Shown here: piece by piece, positions 24,440 to 35,419 of the stretch
How positions within the stretch are numbered: the stretch's first letter is position 1
How the letters are laid out: each line of letters starts with the position of its first letter
DNA from: Hygrocybe punicea
Lineage: Eukaryota > Basidiomycota > Agaricomycetes > Agaricales > Hygrophoraceae
Reading direction: 5' to 3'
Assembly: GCA_963556145.1 (NCBI GenBank)
Contig: OY744464.1
Location: 1,364,001 to 1,428,000, forward strand
Length of the DNA stretch: 64,000 nucleotides
Program-made: the position numbers and the translations under genes
Notes under the pieces: model-generated
The model's input: only the letters and a program-made list of their open reading frames with translations
What the model was told of the DNA's origin: nothing
The model's database searches: none

Positions 24440-26567
24440 ATGTTATCCACATTGCTTGATGCTGCACGGGATTGCGACGATCTTCGACAAATGTCCATCT
24501 CCCAGCTTTTTTCTCTGTTCTCTATCATTTCCCATCTTCGCGAGCGTCTCAGTTGGCACCAAACTCCCGATTTGAACACCCTCCCCATCTGCCTTCCCCG
24601 TGATGTTGCAAATTTTCTTTGTATAGCCCTTGATATCAATGAAGAAGTCTTGTTCAATTGTTGGGATGTTCTTCGATCCTCCCTAATGAAGCTGGATACT
24701 GAAACCGAAAACGAGGATAGTGTCGCCTTTCACAGTCCTTTGCGCAATGCCTCCCTCCTTCCAATTTTCCTTCAATGTGGGCTCCCGTTCAGAATTGGTA
24801 TTCGCCTTATTTTTCTCTCTTCATATCTACTTTAACGATAAATAGGATTTTTTGATCTTTTCCCACCTACGAAGATCTGTCTAGACCCGAAATGCGGCAT
24901 CATGGCAAAGGGAAAGAATATTCGCGAGCTGGTAGATGTTTCAAGCTATGAGGTTATTCTATTTACGCGAGACATGGGTGCACTGCTGGTATGGGCCTAT
25001 TCTGCAGTGTGCACGGGTCTGTTGTTCCCGCGTTTCTGTTATTTTTGCTGATATTCTATTTAGCATGTAAAACTCGTTACTACCCAAATTATTATGTCCA
25101 CGAAGGTCGCTCTGTCCGCACATACTACCCCGGAATTCCTCAAGCCATACAGATATCAATGCACCATTATGTTGAGACGGGTCTGGTTCAACAGCATATG
25201 AACTTGATGGTCTGTGGCTGGTATAACGTTCATTTATTGCTCTCGTTTAGTGATGCTCATGTTTACGCAGGGTATCCGGTACGAACCTAGCCCGTGTCTA
25301 CAACCTCAATTTCCCGGATCCTGTAGCTCAGATATCGCCATTTCAATGGCCCTACGACTTTGAGTTGATGTGTGAGTATGTATGGGATGCATTTTTCCTT
25401 TATTCCTTGTTGTTGGACCATGCAGAGCATGGTACAGTCCTCGATTTGCCACACCTCGCACCGAATCAAGCGTTCCGGCTCCGTTCCGCCCTCGAAGCTC
25501 ATACAGCAGCCATGGCTGGGCCAGGTCAAGAGTTTTGGAGCCATGCCTGTGACTTGTGTTGTAAGTACAGGACAAGTGAAACAGGCGCTGTTGGTGAGTT
25601 TATATTATGTGCTTGTTGTTTAATTCACCCCCTTGCAGAAGCCCTTCGCGCTACAGTTACGGATGGCGTCAGTATTGGTCACCCTTGCTGTGGAGTGCAC
25701 GATTGTAAGGAGCCATTACTATCGCAATGGCATCGCTTTTGTGCACAGCATGACAACCTGAAATATGTATGTGCCATGACGACTTGCTCTCAACCATGTG
25801 ACACTGGCTACAAGACATGTTCTATTGCCGAGCACCATCAGCTGGAGGTCATTGGCAGTGAACATCAGTCAGCTATGTTTCAATTGCGAAAGCGGTTAGA
25901 AAGGTTCAATACCACACAAATTGAAGACGCACTTTCATCCGGAGATTCATCGTTGCCGGGAGCCGATGAAGTTGTCGATCAGGCAAAGGAATGCGAGGGC
26001 AAATCACCCAATGGCAATACGAAGCTGCGGGCCCGATTCAATCGTCGACGTACTCATAACGAGCAATTGTGTGTGACTACGTGTGGTGTGATACTCGGTC
26101 GGGCCACCTTCTTTGGCTCCGAAGCTGTCAATGGTGTCGTGGTGAGTACCTATGACTTTCTCAAACTTTGATTGACGTTCTCCAAGCTCTTTCATCAGAA
26201 ACTTTTCCCAACACCTCAATCTCTACCCTGCGTGAACTTTTTTGACAACAATTGCCATCTCAAGAAACATCTCAACACAACCAAAAACCACTATTTCGAC
26301 CGTTGTGCACTTCCAGTTGACGTATTCCACATGAAAACAAAACACCGAGAGTCCGACAACTTCTGCAATGAATGGTGCAATCCAGCACGCTTCCCGGATC
26401 TTATTGAAGATGGAAAATGGCGTTTCAACTCTTCTGCTGCCGAGATGACAAATGCGTGGTTCGGGGGATTCAAATCGGTTGTGCGGGATATGCGGGTGGA
26501 CAGGTACAATTTCTTTCTGGATGAAATGATCAAGCAATGGAATCGGCTCATTGTTTCAGATTTGTGA
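24440..26567 (+). CDS. CxC5/CxC6-type cysteine-cluster protein (KDZ-associated family)
   Basis: Six exons give an unbroken frame of 618 residues: 24440-24797, 24846-25016, 25064-25220, 25271-25560, 25642-26141, 26187-26567. All introns are GT-AG and 45-81 nt. The first half has the CxC5 pattern (TKICLDPKCG, then VCTACKTRYYPNYYV, RTYY, HACDLC); the second has CxC6 (HPCCGVHDCKEPL, FCAQH, C..CDTGYKTCSI.EH) and the family ending PVDVFHMKTKH, CNEWCNPARFP, RFNSSAAEMTNAWFGG. These zinc-binding clusters are known from proteins accompanying KDZ transposases in Agaricomycetes; their molecular job is not established. The acceptor before 25642 is chosen because the nearer AG creates a stop. Unlike the KDZ relic 9 kb away, this gene is open. 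Confidence 0.85.
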
Positions 26568-26744
26568 AAACGGCATGCACGACCTTATCAAATCCCTCGT
26601 ACAGACCTTCTTTGTACATAGTTTGCAATTTTCTTTGTCCTAGTTCCTAGTATGTAGAATGTAGAACTCAATCGCACACCTCTACAATGTGTCTGGATTG
26701 CACGCAAAAACTCAATGGTGCTGCGCAAATATCTATGAGCGCAC

Positions 26745-26870
26745 ACGCAAACTTCGACAGAGACCGTGCTACTTGTGGTAACGCGTGCAAACTTCGACAC
26801 AGGGAGATCGCGCTACTCATGGTGACGCGCGCAAACCTTTGACAGAGATTGCACTACTTGTGATAACGCA
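26745..26870. repeat. Degenerate tandem repeat with CGCAAACTTCGACA
   Basis: Three degenerate units of about 45-50 bp, each with GCAAACTTCGACA-like and TACTTGTGGTAACGC-like parts. Nothing coding is visible from 26568 to about 27090 apart from short frames. Confidence 0.55.
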
Positions 26871-27089
26871 CAACGTTGAGTTCAGTTGGCGCGCAATTTT
26901 TCATCAATGGCGCGCAAAGGGAGAAGGCAGATTTATGACATTAAATGGGACTAATACTCTACTGTACTACTGGGCAGTCCGAATGAAAATATTGAAGGAA
27001 GGTGGTCGCAGAGTCCTTAACAAAGCTACTGTGTTGGAAAAGCAGGGTATAGTTAAAAAAGGAGACGAGAAGGACATCGGCTGATAGAG

Positions 27090-28759
27090 TTACGCCCAGG
27101 GATCATGTTGAGGCTTGCCAGGTACATTGAATCCATTGCAAGTGGGTGGCGAATACCGCTTTCCGTGGTTGGGAATAGGTAAACCAGCTGATGTGCCAAC
27201 AAGCTTGGATCCTTCTTCATGCGTTTTTTTGTTATCTTTGGTCGGAGACATAGAATCAAAACGTTTCCTGGTGCTGGTAGGCACGGATTTGTATCCGGTA
27301 ATGTCATTGTTATCCACTTGATCACTTTCACTAGCCAGTTCATCAGAATTGGAAACTCAACGTCGTTCATCAGCACAATGTCATAGCCTATCAATGTGAT
27401 GACATACCTGTTGGTCTTTTGCCGCGAATGAGCCACCCGAGTCTTCTAGTTTCATCAACAGTGATAGAATCCGACTCGGATTCAGAGTTCAGTGATTCAG
27501 GTGTTTTGGAGATATCACGCTGCAATTCATGTTCTCGCTTCACAGTGCCCACTTTTCTGTCCTTCGATTTGGCCGAACTGGTAATCTTTTTGACTTTACC
27601 TTTCCCAATCGATGCGGCATGTACTGATGATTCCTTGTCCAACATATCTAGATCAGATTCATCATCTATCGCATGTTGGACGGCTTCATCCCAGTCACTA
27701 TAGACCGAGTAAGGAATGGGATAACGAGTGGCTGTTACATGATGAGTAATAATCTATATTGTGTGACCAAAACGGGACTGACCAATTCGAACGAAATGAT
27801 CTGTAAACTTGCGACCGACTGTTCCCCTTGCACCTGCAGCGTCAGCACCCGTCACTGACCCCCGTTCGATGACAAACAGTGTGGCACGTTGCTTTCCTAG
27901 CAGGACCCAATGGAACTCATCCAAATCTGGGCAACCAAAACGAGCATCAAGCCATTCAAATGGCTTCGGCAACAAGCGACGGAGCCAACTCAAGCCAAAT
28001 TCAATATCTTGAGCCCCATCTCGGTTGGCAGCGAGGTGACATCGTGCATATTTTTCTAGCTGTGTTGGACTAGGACTGCTTGACTGAAGAAGTTCGCCAT
28101 TTGCCTAGAAAAGAGATCATATCAGCAGTAAGAACTACCAAAGCTTCAATCTTACATCAAGTCCAACAGGAATAATCACAACTGTTCCGAACTTAACCAT
28201 TTTTGACAGCGAACCATTATTTTTTTGTGACTTCTGATATGGATGAGTCGCATCGCAGGACAGCTTTTAATTGATAGATCAAAATGTACCACGGGTAACA
28301 TCACCAACGATCCTCGACTTCCAACAACCGATTTGGTTACATTCTTGACCTGAACACCCTTGGCCATTGTGGTGGATATCCTTGCCTGCAGGTTAGACTT
28401 GTTGCCAGGTTTTCTGAAGACGCTGTGGTGCTGCAGTACTGCAGTGGACTGTTCTTGATGAGATGGCAGCTTTGAGTGACAACTTTCAGTATGACTACAA
28501 TTCTGGCATTTCTTTGGGCCAGTCTTGCGGTCTCTAGCCATGAAGCGACGACAGTAGCAGGGACTGTTGTCCTTTCGAAGACCAGAACATGGGAGGACCA
28601 TCCCGTAAAGTAGAGGGAGAGCAAGGGGCTTAGTGAAGCAAGAAGAAAAGAGATTAAAAAAACGTACGTTTTCTGATACTTCACACCATCACGTTGTCCA
28701 ATAATAGAATACTGCCTGTTAAATACGTTACTGCACATTACATGGGTAGTGAGCGGCAT
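27090..28759 (-). pseudogene. Conserved Agaricomycete multi-exon protein, one in-frame stop
   Basis: Read from 28759: an exon MPLTTHVMCSNVFNRQYSI; an exon with a cysteine motif (LPCSGLRKDNSPCYCRRF, then C..C....CH); an exon GSLSKMVKFGTVVIIPVGL; a well-preserved exon (about 28103-27650) with YARCHLAANRDGAQDIEFG, PKPFEWLDARFG and VTGADAAGARGTVGRKFTDH; and a last exon ending at 27090 (FNVPGKPQHDPWA). A TAG at 27754-27756 interrupts an otherwise continuous frame (FGHTI, stop, IITHHVTATRYPIPYS) where CAG would fit. Splice sites of the second exon are only partly resolved. The phrases recur in Agaricomycete genomes as I remember them; function unknown, perhaps zinc-binding. It starts head-to-head with the BTB gene. 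Confidence 0.6.
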
Positions 28760-29751
28760 CCCACCTTTTATCTTGACGATGGCTCTGTCGTCATCAAGGT
28801 CTGAATACTCTTATAACTGACAATTAAATAATGACTTACTTACAGCTGCCTGGCATTCCACATGGAACTCTTTACTGACTTCCCAAGAGTTTGCTCGCTA
28901 TGCGCTCTGCCATATTCCAGACACTCTTTTCATTGCCTCGCAACGAAGCCAATCCCACGACGGAAGGGACTCACAACAATAACCCTATCGTGTTGCATGT
29001 GTGCCGAGACGATTTTGACTGGCTCCTTACATTTCTATTCAGCGGGTAAGTCTGGATCTCTTCGAACGACTCATCAATGAGTTCAGAACCGCTCAATAGA
29101 CATTCAGCAAAAAATCTTACCGTCGACTTCTTGTCATCTGTTCTCAAGATGTCCGTCTTCCTAGAGATAGCAGATGGCGAGGAATTTGCCATAAGACAGT
29201 TACCAGAGCTACCTGATTTCACACCAGCCCTCCAACTGAATCTTGGCCGTCTCTATCAGATTGATGAATGGATTGAGCCTGCCCTTCGGAAGCTAATAGC
29301 ATCTCCAAGTAATCAGCTGCAGTTCATGGACGCTGAACGCATGGGTCTCCCATTTTACCACATCTTGATGAAAACCAAGGCAAAGATTGACCAATATCAC
29401 TGGAATCTCGCATTTTCTGCCCCCAAAGCAGTGACCGATCCCTTGTGTCTCAGCCGTACATCATGCAATGCTTCCTGGACGTCAGAATGGTGGCAGGGTC
29501 TTGCCAAGCAACTCCTTCACCCAGATGCTGTGCTTACCAAACGAGATATCTTATCTAGTTTCGACACTGTAATGATACCAGGCATGTGTGACTCGTGCCA
29601 ATCGGGGTCAATTGAATGGGTAAAGGGCAAGAATGTGTTTGTGATGGAAGAAGGTTTTGTCAATGATGCGATAAAGGAGGCGATGGCTATTCAGACTGAT
29701 GAATCGATAAGGGCATCGATGCGTGAATCTATGCTCTTAAATGTATTGTAG
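28742..29751 (+). pseudogene. BTB/POZ-domain protein, one in-frame TGA
   Basis: Three exons: 28742-28798, 28846-29045 and 29100-29751, with introns of 47 and 54 nt in matching phase. The first exon reads HPTFYLDDGSVVIK, the usual start of Agaricomycete BTB proteins; the second has LPKSLLAMRSAIFQTLFSLP and NPIVLHV; the third has SVLKMSVFLEIADGEEFAI, EWIEPALRKLI and IPGMCDSCQ. BTB domains mediate dimerisation and often Cullin-3 binding; the role of this expanded fungal family is unclear. A TGA at 28876-28878 falls where the family has arginine (LF-R-LPKS), so CGA-to-TGA fits. Apart from that codon the gene is complete, so it is either a recent pseudogene or a sequencing error. Confidence 0.75.
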
Positions 29752-30529
29752 TAAGGTCATGCACATCTGCAATTGTATCTGCAATTGTATCTCTAGAAGA
29801 GGAACTCATCGTCTGACCATCAAAATATCATTGCAATATGACGCGCAAACATGCATAATATTGGTCACATCACGCGCAATGGTCTGTGCGCAATGTTGTG
29901 GTCTTGTTGCGCACATTGAATGCTCCCGCGCAACATTTCCTTTACTCATGGATCTTCAAACAACTCACAGCTGCTCTCAATGTACGTGAATCAAATTAGT
30001 TTTTTATTAAAGCGGGAGAACTTTGCTAATAGATAAGAGAACTTTGAAGTGGATGGGAAGGAAGTGAATGTGTCCAATGTGGCTCGGATGGAATATACCT
30101 AACCTCGCATAGTCAACCCTGGGTATAGTTAATGGCGTTCTGCCAATTCTTTCTTGATTCTAATTGGCAAGACTACACTTTTTTCTTGCCAGCTGCTGCC
30201 AATTTCATCTGCCTCTGATATCCTTCATCTCCATTGCTTCAATTGCCATCGTCCCAGGGGAATTGAAGAGCTCCATAACTTTTACTTTTTTTCAAGGTCA
30301 CAATACAATCATTTAAATCGGAATTTAGATCCTCGCTGATCAGCAAGATTGTTGTTTCAGGAATTAGAACTCTGTCGATGAACTTTTGCCTTGGGAATGC
30401 ATGGATGGTATCGTTCTCTGCAACTGGAAACAGATAATGTAGAATGCTTGATATCTCTGCGTAACCCTTTGCACCATAGCTGTGTCGCTATGTAAGTAAG
30501 CGCTCCCTGGTCATATTTCCATTGACTTA
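29752..30529. other. Intergenic spacer, little coding signal
   Basis: A few GCGCAA-rich phrases near 29840-29930, otherwise A+T-rich. A minus-strand stretch at about 30350-30490 could be a last exon of the RTC4-like gene: a GTAAGT donor at its stop and a TAG acceptor near 30490 would extend the protein by about 40 residues. Confidence 0.35.
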
Positions 30530-32845
30530 CTATCCTGTTCCTTGTCCATACTGCTGGCAAAAAATTTGTTCCCCTGCCAATCCAAGTGCATGATCCTTTC
30601 CGATCCTCTGGACCACCGTTTTCAGCGCCTTAAAAAACTCGCTCTCTCCTGGGTCATTGATGATCTCATCTAGTTCCTGTTTCAGTCCCATTATCCTCTC
30701 TTCTATTGCACTGAAGTCAATAGTTTGTGGCCAACCGGCCGCTATTGCTTCAGGTAAAACTTTTGTTTCGAAGCGATGCTGTTCACAGTATGTGGCAATT
30801 TGGGCAATTGGCGGAAGATGATCTGGATAAGCTGAGTCGGTGTTGTTGTTAACGGCGCTCGTTAATCTGTTTTGTAGCTTCACTAAGGTTTGAGAGGGAT
30901 TCTCTGGCAAAGTTTCATTGCAATATCGGCATAGGTCCTGATCGTTGGGCACTGATTCATCGGCATTCGAAGATTCTGTGTTGGAAACGTCACCTTTGGT
31001 GGCATCCTTGAGAAAATCGATCCAGGATTTTTTCAATCCCAGTGATTTGTATTTCTTGGTCAGGCGGTCATTTTCATGGTAGGTCTTGTAATGCCTGAGA
31101 TATGTTGACTTATGATATGTTAAGCTGAAGACCACCTCGAAGGCCGTATCTTGATGGATTCGCGGTCGATGCTGCGCACACAAAGTGTCGATTCTCTCGA
31201 AACCTTCGATGACATCAATTGCCAAAAAGGATCTTGGCCAGGGCCATTCACCACCGTGCAGTTTCTCTTTTCCTACCCATGGATGATCACTTAGCGTGCA
31301 GCTGGAAGTATCCATCGGAAACAGATAACTAGTTGAGGTGAGAGTCGATAGCGATTTCGATGATGCTAATAGTTCGGAAGCGGGGGATGGAGACTGCGAC
31401 AACCTGGATATATGACGAGACAATGGCTCAAGCTGTCCAACATTTGGTATGCTAGCCAGCCTCGCTGATAATGGTTGTTTATTTGGTGTCTTCGTATCGT
31501 CTTGGGCCCTTTTATTCGGGGAGGTACATGTATCCAGGAAAGTCTCTGGCCTTTTTATTGATGTCCCTGTTCTAACTTCCTGGGAACGTTTCTTGCTCAT
31601 GATGCCCGAACTGGTCAAACGGGCTATTTCGATATCCAACCCGGGGCAAATTTGAAGGCGCGGGCCAGTCACACCAGTCGGAAGTTTACGGAATAGCAAT
31701 ACCTCCCCCGTCTCGACTTGTTGGACTGTGTTCAGGCCATGACAGTCCCACCGACCGTATTGTCGGTTATAGGCTTCGAATCGCGAGTCCCTTTTCAGTC
31801 CTAGGATATTAACAAGGTCCTGGTGGTCGTCAACCCAGAAATCTGGAAACGTTCCTACTTGCAATAGCAATACGACCGGAGGACAATTTTCCTTCAATGT
31901 TCTGTCAGCACAGGTCAGGTGTGGCCGATGAGATAAATGATGCACCTGGAACCATGAAATAGCTGTGACTTGCATCATTTTTTGTTGTCTGGACTGGATT
32001 ACTGCCTTTTTTGCATTGGTACGTTTGTCGTCATCTTTTGCAGCTTCCTGACATGCTGCTAACCATCCTGGTGTGATGCTCTGCCACATTGACGCAATCG
32101 GCATAGCATGACTTGGCCTCGGAGGAGGGTGCAAGGGAGGAATGAAGCTCGCTGAAGCTGCTTGGGTCACTGTCCCCCCTAATGATGTTACTGCAGGCAG
32201 TACCATTGGTAGTGCTGGTGAAACTACCCTTGGCACTGCATCAGGCGCTGAAGGGTACTGGGCTAGGGGGATCTGCAGGGTGTTGGATTCTTGTTGGCTG
32301 ACGTTCCCGCCAGGTGGCTTTTCCAGAGCCTTGTGCCGGTCAGGGACTGGGGTCTGTAAAAGGATTGTACCCTGTGAAGGTGTGGGAACCTGCATCGAAT
32401 GCAACGGAATAGACGGAAAAGTGGCTGTTTCCATCATGGGCATAGCTGGTCCCTGACTACCCCCTTGCATTATAGGAATGTCAATTCGATGCTTCCGTTC
32501 CTGACAATTTGGGCGAAGCTCCCCTTTCAACACTCCTTCGCGGGTAAATTCCTGGCAGCATTTTCGACAGAGAAGGAAGGTACATTCCGTATGACCTTGT
32601 GTTCTCAAACCCTTTGCACTTCTACAGGTTTCTCGAGCACAGAAGATACCACCTTTTGGTCGCCGAAGTGAAGCAATTATCGTGTCTCGAGCTGATGTAG
32701 CAAGAATTTGAAAGTTCGGAATGGGGGTGTTTTGGTTTGGAATGGGAAGGAATGTCGATTGGTTGGTAGAAGGGAAAGTGGGTGACGAATTGTGGATCGT
32801 TCCAGTCCTAGCATTATTGATGTCTGACAGTAAAGTTATATCCAT
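30530..32845 (-). CDS. Large protein with C-terminal RTC4-like domain
   Basis: A single open frame of 771 residues from the first ATG (32845); the frame extends upstream only through a GTG. Near residues 70-125 is a cysteine-rich cluster (CARETC, CTFLLCRKCC). The middle is proline- and serine-rich and probably disordered. The last 150 residues match the RTC4 pattern: DLCRYCNETLPENPSQTL, YCEQHRFE, GWPQTIDFSAIEERI and a closing EFFKAL. RTC4 is a yeast protein with effects on telomere capping; in mushrooms the domain occurs in many lineage-specific proteins of unknown role. The frame is free of stops, in contrast with the neighbouring elements. It may be spliced to a short further exon near 30360-30490. 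Confidence 0.7.
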   Translation of the reverse strand: MDITLLSDINNARTGTIHNSSPTFPSTNQSTFLPIPNQNTPIPNFQILATSARDTIIASLRRPKGGIFCARETCRSAKGLRTQGHTECTFLLCRKCCQEFTREGVLKGELRPNCQERKHRIDIPIMQGGSQGPAMPMMETATFPSIPLHSMQVPTPSQGTILLQTPVPDRHKALEKPPGGNVSQQESNTLQIPLAQYPSAPDAVPRVVSPALPMVLPAVTSLGGTVTQAASASFIPPLHPPPRPSHAMPIASMWQSITPGWLAACQEAAKDDDKRTNAKKAVIQSRQQKMMQVTAISWFQVHHLSHRPHLTCADRTLKENCPPVVLLLQVGTFPDFWVDDHQDLVNILGLKRDSRFEAYNRQYGRWDCHGLNTVQQVETGEVLLFRKLPTGVTGPRLQICPGLDIEIARLTSSGIMSKKRSQEVRTGTSIKRPETFLDTCTSPNKRAQDDTKTPNKQPLSARLASIPNVGQLEPLSRHISRLSQSPSPASELLASSKSLSTLTSTSYLFPMDTSSCTLSDHPWVGKEKLHGGEWPWPRSFLAIDVIEGFERIDTLCAQHRPRIHQDTAFEVVFSLTYHKSTYLRHYKTYHENDRLTKKYKSLGLKKSWIDFLKDATKGDVSNTESSNADESVPNDQDLCRYCNETLPENPSQTLVKLQNRLTSAVNNNTDSAYPDHLPPIAQIATYCEQHRFETKVLPEAIAAGWPQTIDFSAIEERIMGLKQELDEIINDPGESEFFKALKTVVQRIGKDHALGLAGEQIFCQQYGQGTG

Positions 32846-33235
32846 TCTTGCAGCTTCGACGAGGGAATGTGCAATGTTTGGTTCCAGAGGCTCAGTATGG
32901 AACACAGTGTTGCGACAGTGTCGGTTTGAACACTAAGGGAAGTCAGAAAATCTTCTGCGACAGAAGGTGTACTTTACAGTTTGTTGGATTCGGTTCTTGT
33001 TTTCTGCTTTTCCTTTTCCTTTTCCTTGATTAACCGACGGTGGGTTTAATATATTGCTGCACTGAAGGCAATGGGACGACATGTAGCATTTAATAAAATA
33101 AAATAATTATTTTATGCAAAAAATCCAATATACTAAGTTTCAATGTCAGTTGAGCTGAGTTTGAAGAAATGGCACCAAGGTCCCAGGTCCCCAGGTCCCG
33201 TGCACCAGCCAGGCGGCGGTCAGACATTGTGCCAA
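32846..33235. other. Spacer upstream of the RTC4-like gene
   Basis: Probable 5' flank of the minus-strand gene. CT-rich runs near 33000 could belong to its promoter. No other feature is seen. Confidence 0.3.
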
Positions 33236-33377
33236 CTTTGTAAGGCTGGGATCGGAGCTGACCTCGACTCCAGCAATAGCGGCGTAAATAATCCCTGACT
33301 TTGGTCACTGTAAAATCTCTCAACTCCAGCAATAGCATCTGCTATCTTATCCTTATCGTGTACTGTTATCTATGAGA
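33236..33377. repeat. 142-bp direct repeat, copy 2
   Basis: Second copy of 12181-12322, ending 40 bp before the copia LTR. Most differences between the copies are transitions. Confidence 0.8.
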
Positions 33378-33417
33378 ATAGTGCAATCTTATCATTATTT
33401 TTATCGAGGTGTATGAT

Positions 33418-33656
33418 TGTTGGGAATAGTGGCTGAATAGTCGCGGAAAGGATTAGTAATCCGTATCACGTGACCCTGGAACTCAAACACACTCATCCGA
33501 TGAATAATGCTGAAGCGCAGCATGTATTCTACTCACCACAGGAAACTTCTAGTAGATTTAGCTAGTAGTATAAAAACCCTCTCAGAGAGAGGCAAATAAT
33601 AATTCATTCCACACAAAATTACTTAGTGATCAACAACCACTGCACTATATATTCCA
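33418..33656 (+). mobile_element. 5' LTR of a Ty1-copia element
   Basis: Starts TGTTGGGAATAG and ends TATATTCCA, giving 239 bp with TG...CA ends, directly before a clear primer binding site. A TATA box (TATAAAAA, 33569-33576) lies two thirds of the way in. The base before it would start an ATGAT duplication, but the partner LTR is not in the window. Confidence 0.75.
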
Positions 33657-33658
33657 AT

Positions 33659-33674
33659 AGGTTATGAGCCCTGA
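33659..33674 (+). other. Primer binding site matching half of initiator tRNA-Met
   Basis: AGGTTATGAGCCCTGA is complementary to the anticodon-stem region of initiator tRNA-Met (GGGCUCAUAACC), the half-tRNA primer of Ty1/copia retrotransposons. It begins 3 bp after the LTR. Confidence 0.8.
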
Positions 33675-33742
33675 ACGGCTTTAACGGAAACACGATCACG
33701 CACCTCCAAACATCGCATTACTACCTCGTATACTAGCCGACT

Positions 33743-35350
33743 ATGACGGACGAAGTCACGCACACATCGGGATCATACTGGATTGAGTTATTGAAGGGAA
33801 ACAATTGGATGCCGTGGAAGAGATGGATGTTAGCCGTGCTTCGGGATCTTGGGTTAGAGACGTACATCAATGCAGAATCAAAGGCCCCTGTCCCGGCAGA
33901 CGCATCCCATCCAACATCAGAGGAATCCGAGGTGATGAAGAAATGGCGCGGTGGAGACGCCAAGACGAGGACGGGGATCAAGCTCACAATTGGTGACGCA
34001 GAAATGATACATATCATTGGCGCACACACGGCGAGTGAGCTGTGGAAGCAGCTAACCTTGGTAAAGGAATCCAGGGGGAAGCTTGGAATATTAGCGATGC
34101 GACGCACATTGTACCGGTCGATTGCCGAAGAAGGATTCGACCTAATTGAGCACATATCGAAGCTCCGGAAACTACAGGAGGAACTCCACTTGATGGGAAG
34201 CCTCGTTTCCGATGAAGATTTCGTGATGATACTTGTATCCTCTTTACCGGAAAGCTGGGACCTGTATACATCAGCATATTTAGGCTCGAAGAAGGACGGA
34301 ACGTCACTGACGTCACATGAACTAGTTGTGATCCTATTGGAGGAAGACCGCAGGCACCGTGAGCGCAGCGGAGATCCTAACAATGTCGCTATACACGGGA
34401 GGTTCACCAGAAAGCACGATGGAAAGGGTAATGGAAAGCAGAAAGCGGCCAATTCCGAAATGGAATGCTTCAACTGCCACAAGAAGGGACATATGGCGAA
34501 GGACTGCTGGTCTAAAGGTGGTGGAAAGGAAGGGCAAGGGCCAAAAGGGAAAGGAAAGGGCACCGGAAAGGGTGGAAACCAACGGAACCGATCGAATCAA
34601 GCTGCGGACAATGTCAATAATATGTTACCGGACGTAGCATACGCAGTGAATACAGACGATATTTCAAACTATGATTGGTTACTGGATTCCGGAACGACAA
34701 GTCACATCAGCAATTCCCGAAACGCATTTATCACATACAAAACTCTGGACGAAGCTACCGTTCAAGGACTAGGAAAGGTAGCCACTCGAGCTCTTGGTCA
34801 CGGAACCATCGTCTTACACTTCACAGTGGATGGAAAGGACGTACAGCACCAGCTACGAGACGTACTACATGTACCGGAGTCACAGAACTCGCTACTATCG
34901 CTTAGCTGGTTCAATGAAAGCAGCGGATGGGTTAACTTCTGCAATGGAATATGCAGGCTCTATACGAAGGAGAATAAACTTGTCGGAACAGGCCGGAAAG
35001 ACGGACGACTATACCGTTTGAACGCCCGAGCGCAATCCCACACGCCGGAAAAGGCAAACGTAGCCAAACCAAAGAAAATGTCTTGGGACGAATGGCACTG
35101 CCTATATGGACACATCGGAATGAGTGGACTCGAGACCCTGCAGAGAAAGGGGTTAGTCACGGGTCTAGAAATCGACGAAGGGAGTGTCCCTTCCCGAACC
35201 TGCGAGGCTTGCATTCAGGTGAAGCAAGCCATCCAGCCATTTCCGAGAGAGGCTGATGGATGATCCAAAGTTGCCAGAGAGCAGACTTTGAGCGACGTCT
35301 GGGGCCCAGCACATGTGGAGTCTATCGGAGGATCGAAATACTATATCTCA
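33743..35350 (+). pseudogene. Ty1-copia gag-pol, truncated in integrase
   Basis: One frame of 506 codons from 33743 to a TGA at 35261-35263. Gag of the UBN2 type comes first, then a CCHC zinc knuckle (CFNCHKKGHMAKDC, 34466-34507), the protease active site LLDSGTTSHI (near 34680) and the pre-integrase domain (EWHCLYGHIGMSGLETL, CEACIQVKQ). The frame continues past the TGA (CGA would restore it) into the integrase core: QTLSDVWGPAHVESIGGSKY. It stops abruptly at 35350, where the Helitron end begins. Integrase catalytic residues, reverse transcriptase, RNase H and 3' LTR are missing from the window. Confidence 0.9.
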
Positions 35351-35396
35351 CTAGTGGGGTGTGGGCCATTGCTTTGCATGGCATGTTACTCGTCCC
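35351..35396 (-). mobile_element. Helitron 3' terminus (hairpin and CTAG end)
   Basis: On the minus strand the sequence runs GGGACGAGTAAC, the hairpin GCCATGCAAAGCAATGGC, CCACACCCCACTAG, then host T. This is a standard Helitron 3' end: a short hairpin about 10 bp before CTRR, inserted between A and T. The same 45 bases end at 10941 in the plus orientation. The host here is the copia integrase, so the insertion site is unambiguous. Confidence 0.85.
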
Positions 35397-35419
35397 TTCT
35401 TTTAGCAAGAGAACACATA

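Noticed and set aside
25561..25638. Nearest AG (25638) as acceptor of the fourth intron in the CxC5/CxC6 gene
   Set aside because: It creates a stop codon; the AG at 25640-25641 restores the frame and makes the total length divisible by three.
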